Source: Nitrosomonadaceae bacterium (lineage in GTDB: Bacteria; Pseudomonadota; Gammaproteobacteria; Burkholderiales; Nitrosomonadaceae). Taken from it: 14,249 nt of DNA. The stretch is taken from NCBI GenBank assembly GCA_024644425.1, contig JAHELA010000025.1:1-14249 (forward strand). Reading direction: 5' to 3'. The translations under genes were made by a program, and so were the position numbers. The notes below the pieces were generated by a model, which saw only the letters and a list, made by a program, of their open reading frames with translations, was not told the origin of the DNA and searched no databases. Below are positions 13,541 through 14,249 of this stretch, one piece after another (the stretch's first letter is position 1; each line of letters begins with the position of its first letter).

Positions 13541-14249
13541 ATGAAAACGATCAAATTACTGAGCCTTATCATCATCCTACTTGGATCAATTACAAGTACC
13601 TCAACATGGGCATCGGTACGTAGCGTAGGTGGACACGGCGGTGCAAGTGAACCCAATGCAGTAGGTGGACAACTTACCGGAGGATCTCAAGCTTATGGGG
13701 GCCAGCCTTATGCTAGTGGAATAAAAATTGCCAGAAGAGGTGGCAGAGGGGGCGCTAGAGGCGGAGGTCGGAGTTTTGGTGGGGGTCGGAGTTTTAGTGG
13801 AGGCCGAGGGATAAGAAGTAATAGTCGTGGCTTCAGCGGAAATCGGGGTATAAGAAGTAGCAATCGTGGCTTCAGCGGAAATCGGGGTATAAGAAATAGT
13901 AGTCGTAGCTTCAGCGGAAATCGGGGTATAAGAAGTAGCAATCGTGGCTTCAGCGGAAATCGGGGTATAAGAAATAGTAGTCGTAGCTTCAGCGGAAACG
14001 AAAGAATTGGTGCAACAAAAGTTGCTAGAGGAGGCGGTCGAGGTTTTAGAGGAGGCCGAGGATTTAGCGGGGGCCGGAGTTTTAGAGGAGGCGGTCGAGG
14101 TTTTAGAGGGGGAGGTCGGGGTTACTACGGTCGTGGCTTTGGACGCGGTTTCTATGGTCGTGGCTTTGGACGCGGTTTCTATGGCCGGGGTTACTATGGT
14201 AGCCGCTTTTGGTGGCCCTACTACGGTGTTGGATGGGGATTAGGCCTGG
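13541..14249 (+). CDS. Exported glycine/arginine-rich tandem-repeat protein, 3' end cut by window edge
   Basis: The frame stays open for 236 codons to the right edge. Residues 1-24 form a Sec signal peptide: MKTIK, a hydrophobic core LLSLIIILLG, then TSTSTWA with likely cleavage after Ala24. The mature part starts with a Gly-rich segment (VGGHGG...GGQLTGGSQAYGGQPY). An RGG-like stretch follows (RRGGRGGARGGGRSFGGGRS). Five 13-residue repeats of the type RGIRSSNRGFSGN come next (about residues 89-153). A second RGG/FRGGGRG block follows, and then an aromatic tail: YGRGFGRGF twice, YGRGYYGS, RFWWPYYGVGWG. Composition is almost only Gly, Arg, Ser, Phe, Tyr and Asn: strongly basic, disordered, with no Cys in view. 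I recognise no characterised family. A cell-surface, envelope or extracellular-matrix role, or binding of polyanions, is inference. A strong Shine-Dalgarno supports the start and high expression. Confidence 0.8.
   Translation, partial: MKTIKLLSLIIILLGSITSTSTWASVRSVGGHGGASEPNAVGGQLTGGSQAYGGQPYASGIKIARRGGRGGARGGGRSFGGGRSFSGGRGIRSNSRGFSGNRGIRSSNRGFSGNRGIRNSSRSFSGNRGIRSSNRGFSGNRGIRNSSRSFSGNERIGATKVARGGGRGFRGGRGFSGGRSFRGGGRGFRGGGRGYYGRGFGRGFYGRGFGRGFYGRGYYGSRFWWPYYGVGWGLGL
13805..13999 (+). repeat. Five tandem 39-bp coding repeats (13 residues each)
   Basis: Units begin at 13805, 13844, 13883, 13922 and 13961 and are exactly 39 bp each, so the frame is kept. They encode the pattern RGIR-[SN]-x-x-R-[GS]-FSGN. 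Units 2 and 4 are identical at the DNA level, and units 3 and 5 differ only in the last base. Units 2-3 are therefore duplicated as units 4-5 (78 bp, 77 identical). No spacers occur between units, so this is a coding minisatellite. Confidence 0.95.
14126..14179 (+). repeat. Two tandem 27-bp coding repeats in the aromatic tail
   Basis: Positions 14126-14152 and 14153-14179 both encode YGRGFGRGF and differ by a single synonymous base (TAC versus TAT in the first codon). A degenerate third copy (YGRGYYGS) follows. This is an independent second repeat expansion within the same gene. Confidence 0.9.

Noticed and set aside
13740..13800. Possible G-quadruplex in the G-rich strand
   Set aside because: Most G runs are only two long, and the G content is explained by Gly/Arg codons; four runs of three or more do not cluster.
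13708..13941. Minus-strand frame of 77 codons rich in Pro, Leu and Arg
   Set aside because: It is the antisense reading of the Gly/Arg repeats. Its periodicity follows the 39-bp repeat, and the plus-strand frame has a signal peptide and a strong Shine-Dalgarno.
13805..13999. CRISPR-like direct repeats
   Set aside because: The 39-bp units are contiguous with no spacers, keep one reading frame and encode a regular peptide repeat.
14007..14243. Plus-strand frame beginning MVQQKLLEEAVEVLEEAED
   Set aside because: It is a shifted reading of the same repeats, without a ribosome site, inside the well-supported exported protein frame.

Overview
The window looks like ordinary chromosome from an AT-rich betaproteobacterium (GC about 40% by eye), most plausibly of the Nitrosomonadales. 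The basis is the gene order smc-zipA-ligA, the beta-type ZipA, a single-domain (YkvM-type) QueF beginning with the KKLETF...NPTP pattern, and the bifunctional Nnr. This assignment is inferred from protein style and synteny; no marker gene such as 16S rRNA is present.

Layout. At the left edge the first 52 codons of purL run leftward off the window. A 94-bp divergent region separates purL from nnr (NAD(P)H-hydrate repair), which is followed 29 bp later by a Mug-like hypoxanthine/uracil-DNA glycosylase. Convergent to these is adhC (glutathione-dependent formaldehyde dehydrogenase). A 261-bp AT-rich divergent spacer then leads to hemJ (protoporphyrinogen oxidase).

From 12.8 kb back to 4.2 kb, six genes lie head-to-tail on the minus strand with almost no spacing: smc (TTG start), zipA, ligA (zipA stop and ligA start abut), hpt, mtnP and def (overlapping mtnP by 11 bp). 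This looks like one long transcription unit. It joins chromosome organisation, division and ligation to purine salvage and N-terminal protein processing. The hpt-mtnP pair suggests a methylthioadenosine salvage route via methylthioinosine and hypoxanthine to IMP.

Right of smc, divergently, is queF (queuosine biosynthesis). A 180-bp spacer with a hairpin, a palindrome over a candidate -35 box, a possible alternative stem and a very strong Shine-Dalgarno then leads to the least ordinary gene of the window. This is an exported glycine/arginine-rich protein with RGG-like segments and five tandem 13-residue repeats, followed by a Tyr/Phe/Trp-rich tail cut by the right edge. The repeats include a nearly perfect 78-bp duplication, so this locus is actively changing in length. 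I found no phage, IS, CRISPR, tRNA or rRNA feature. Apart from the repeat protein and its leader, the window is housekeeping.
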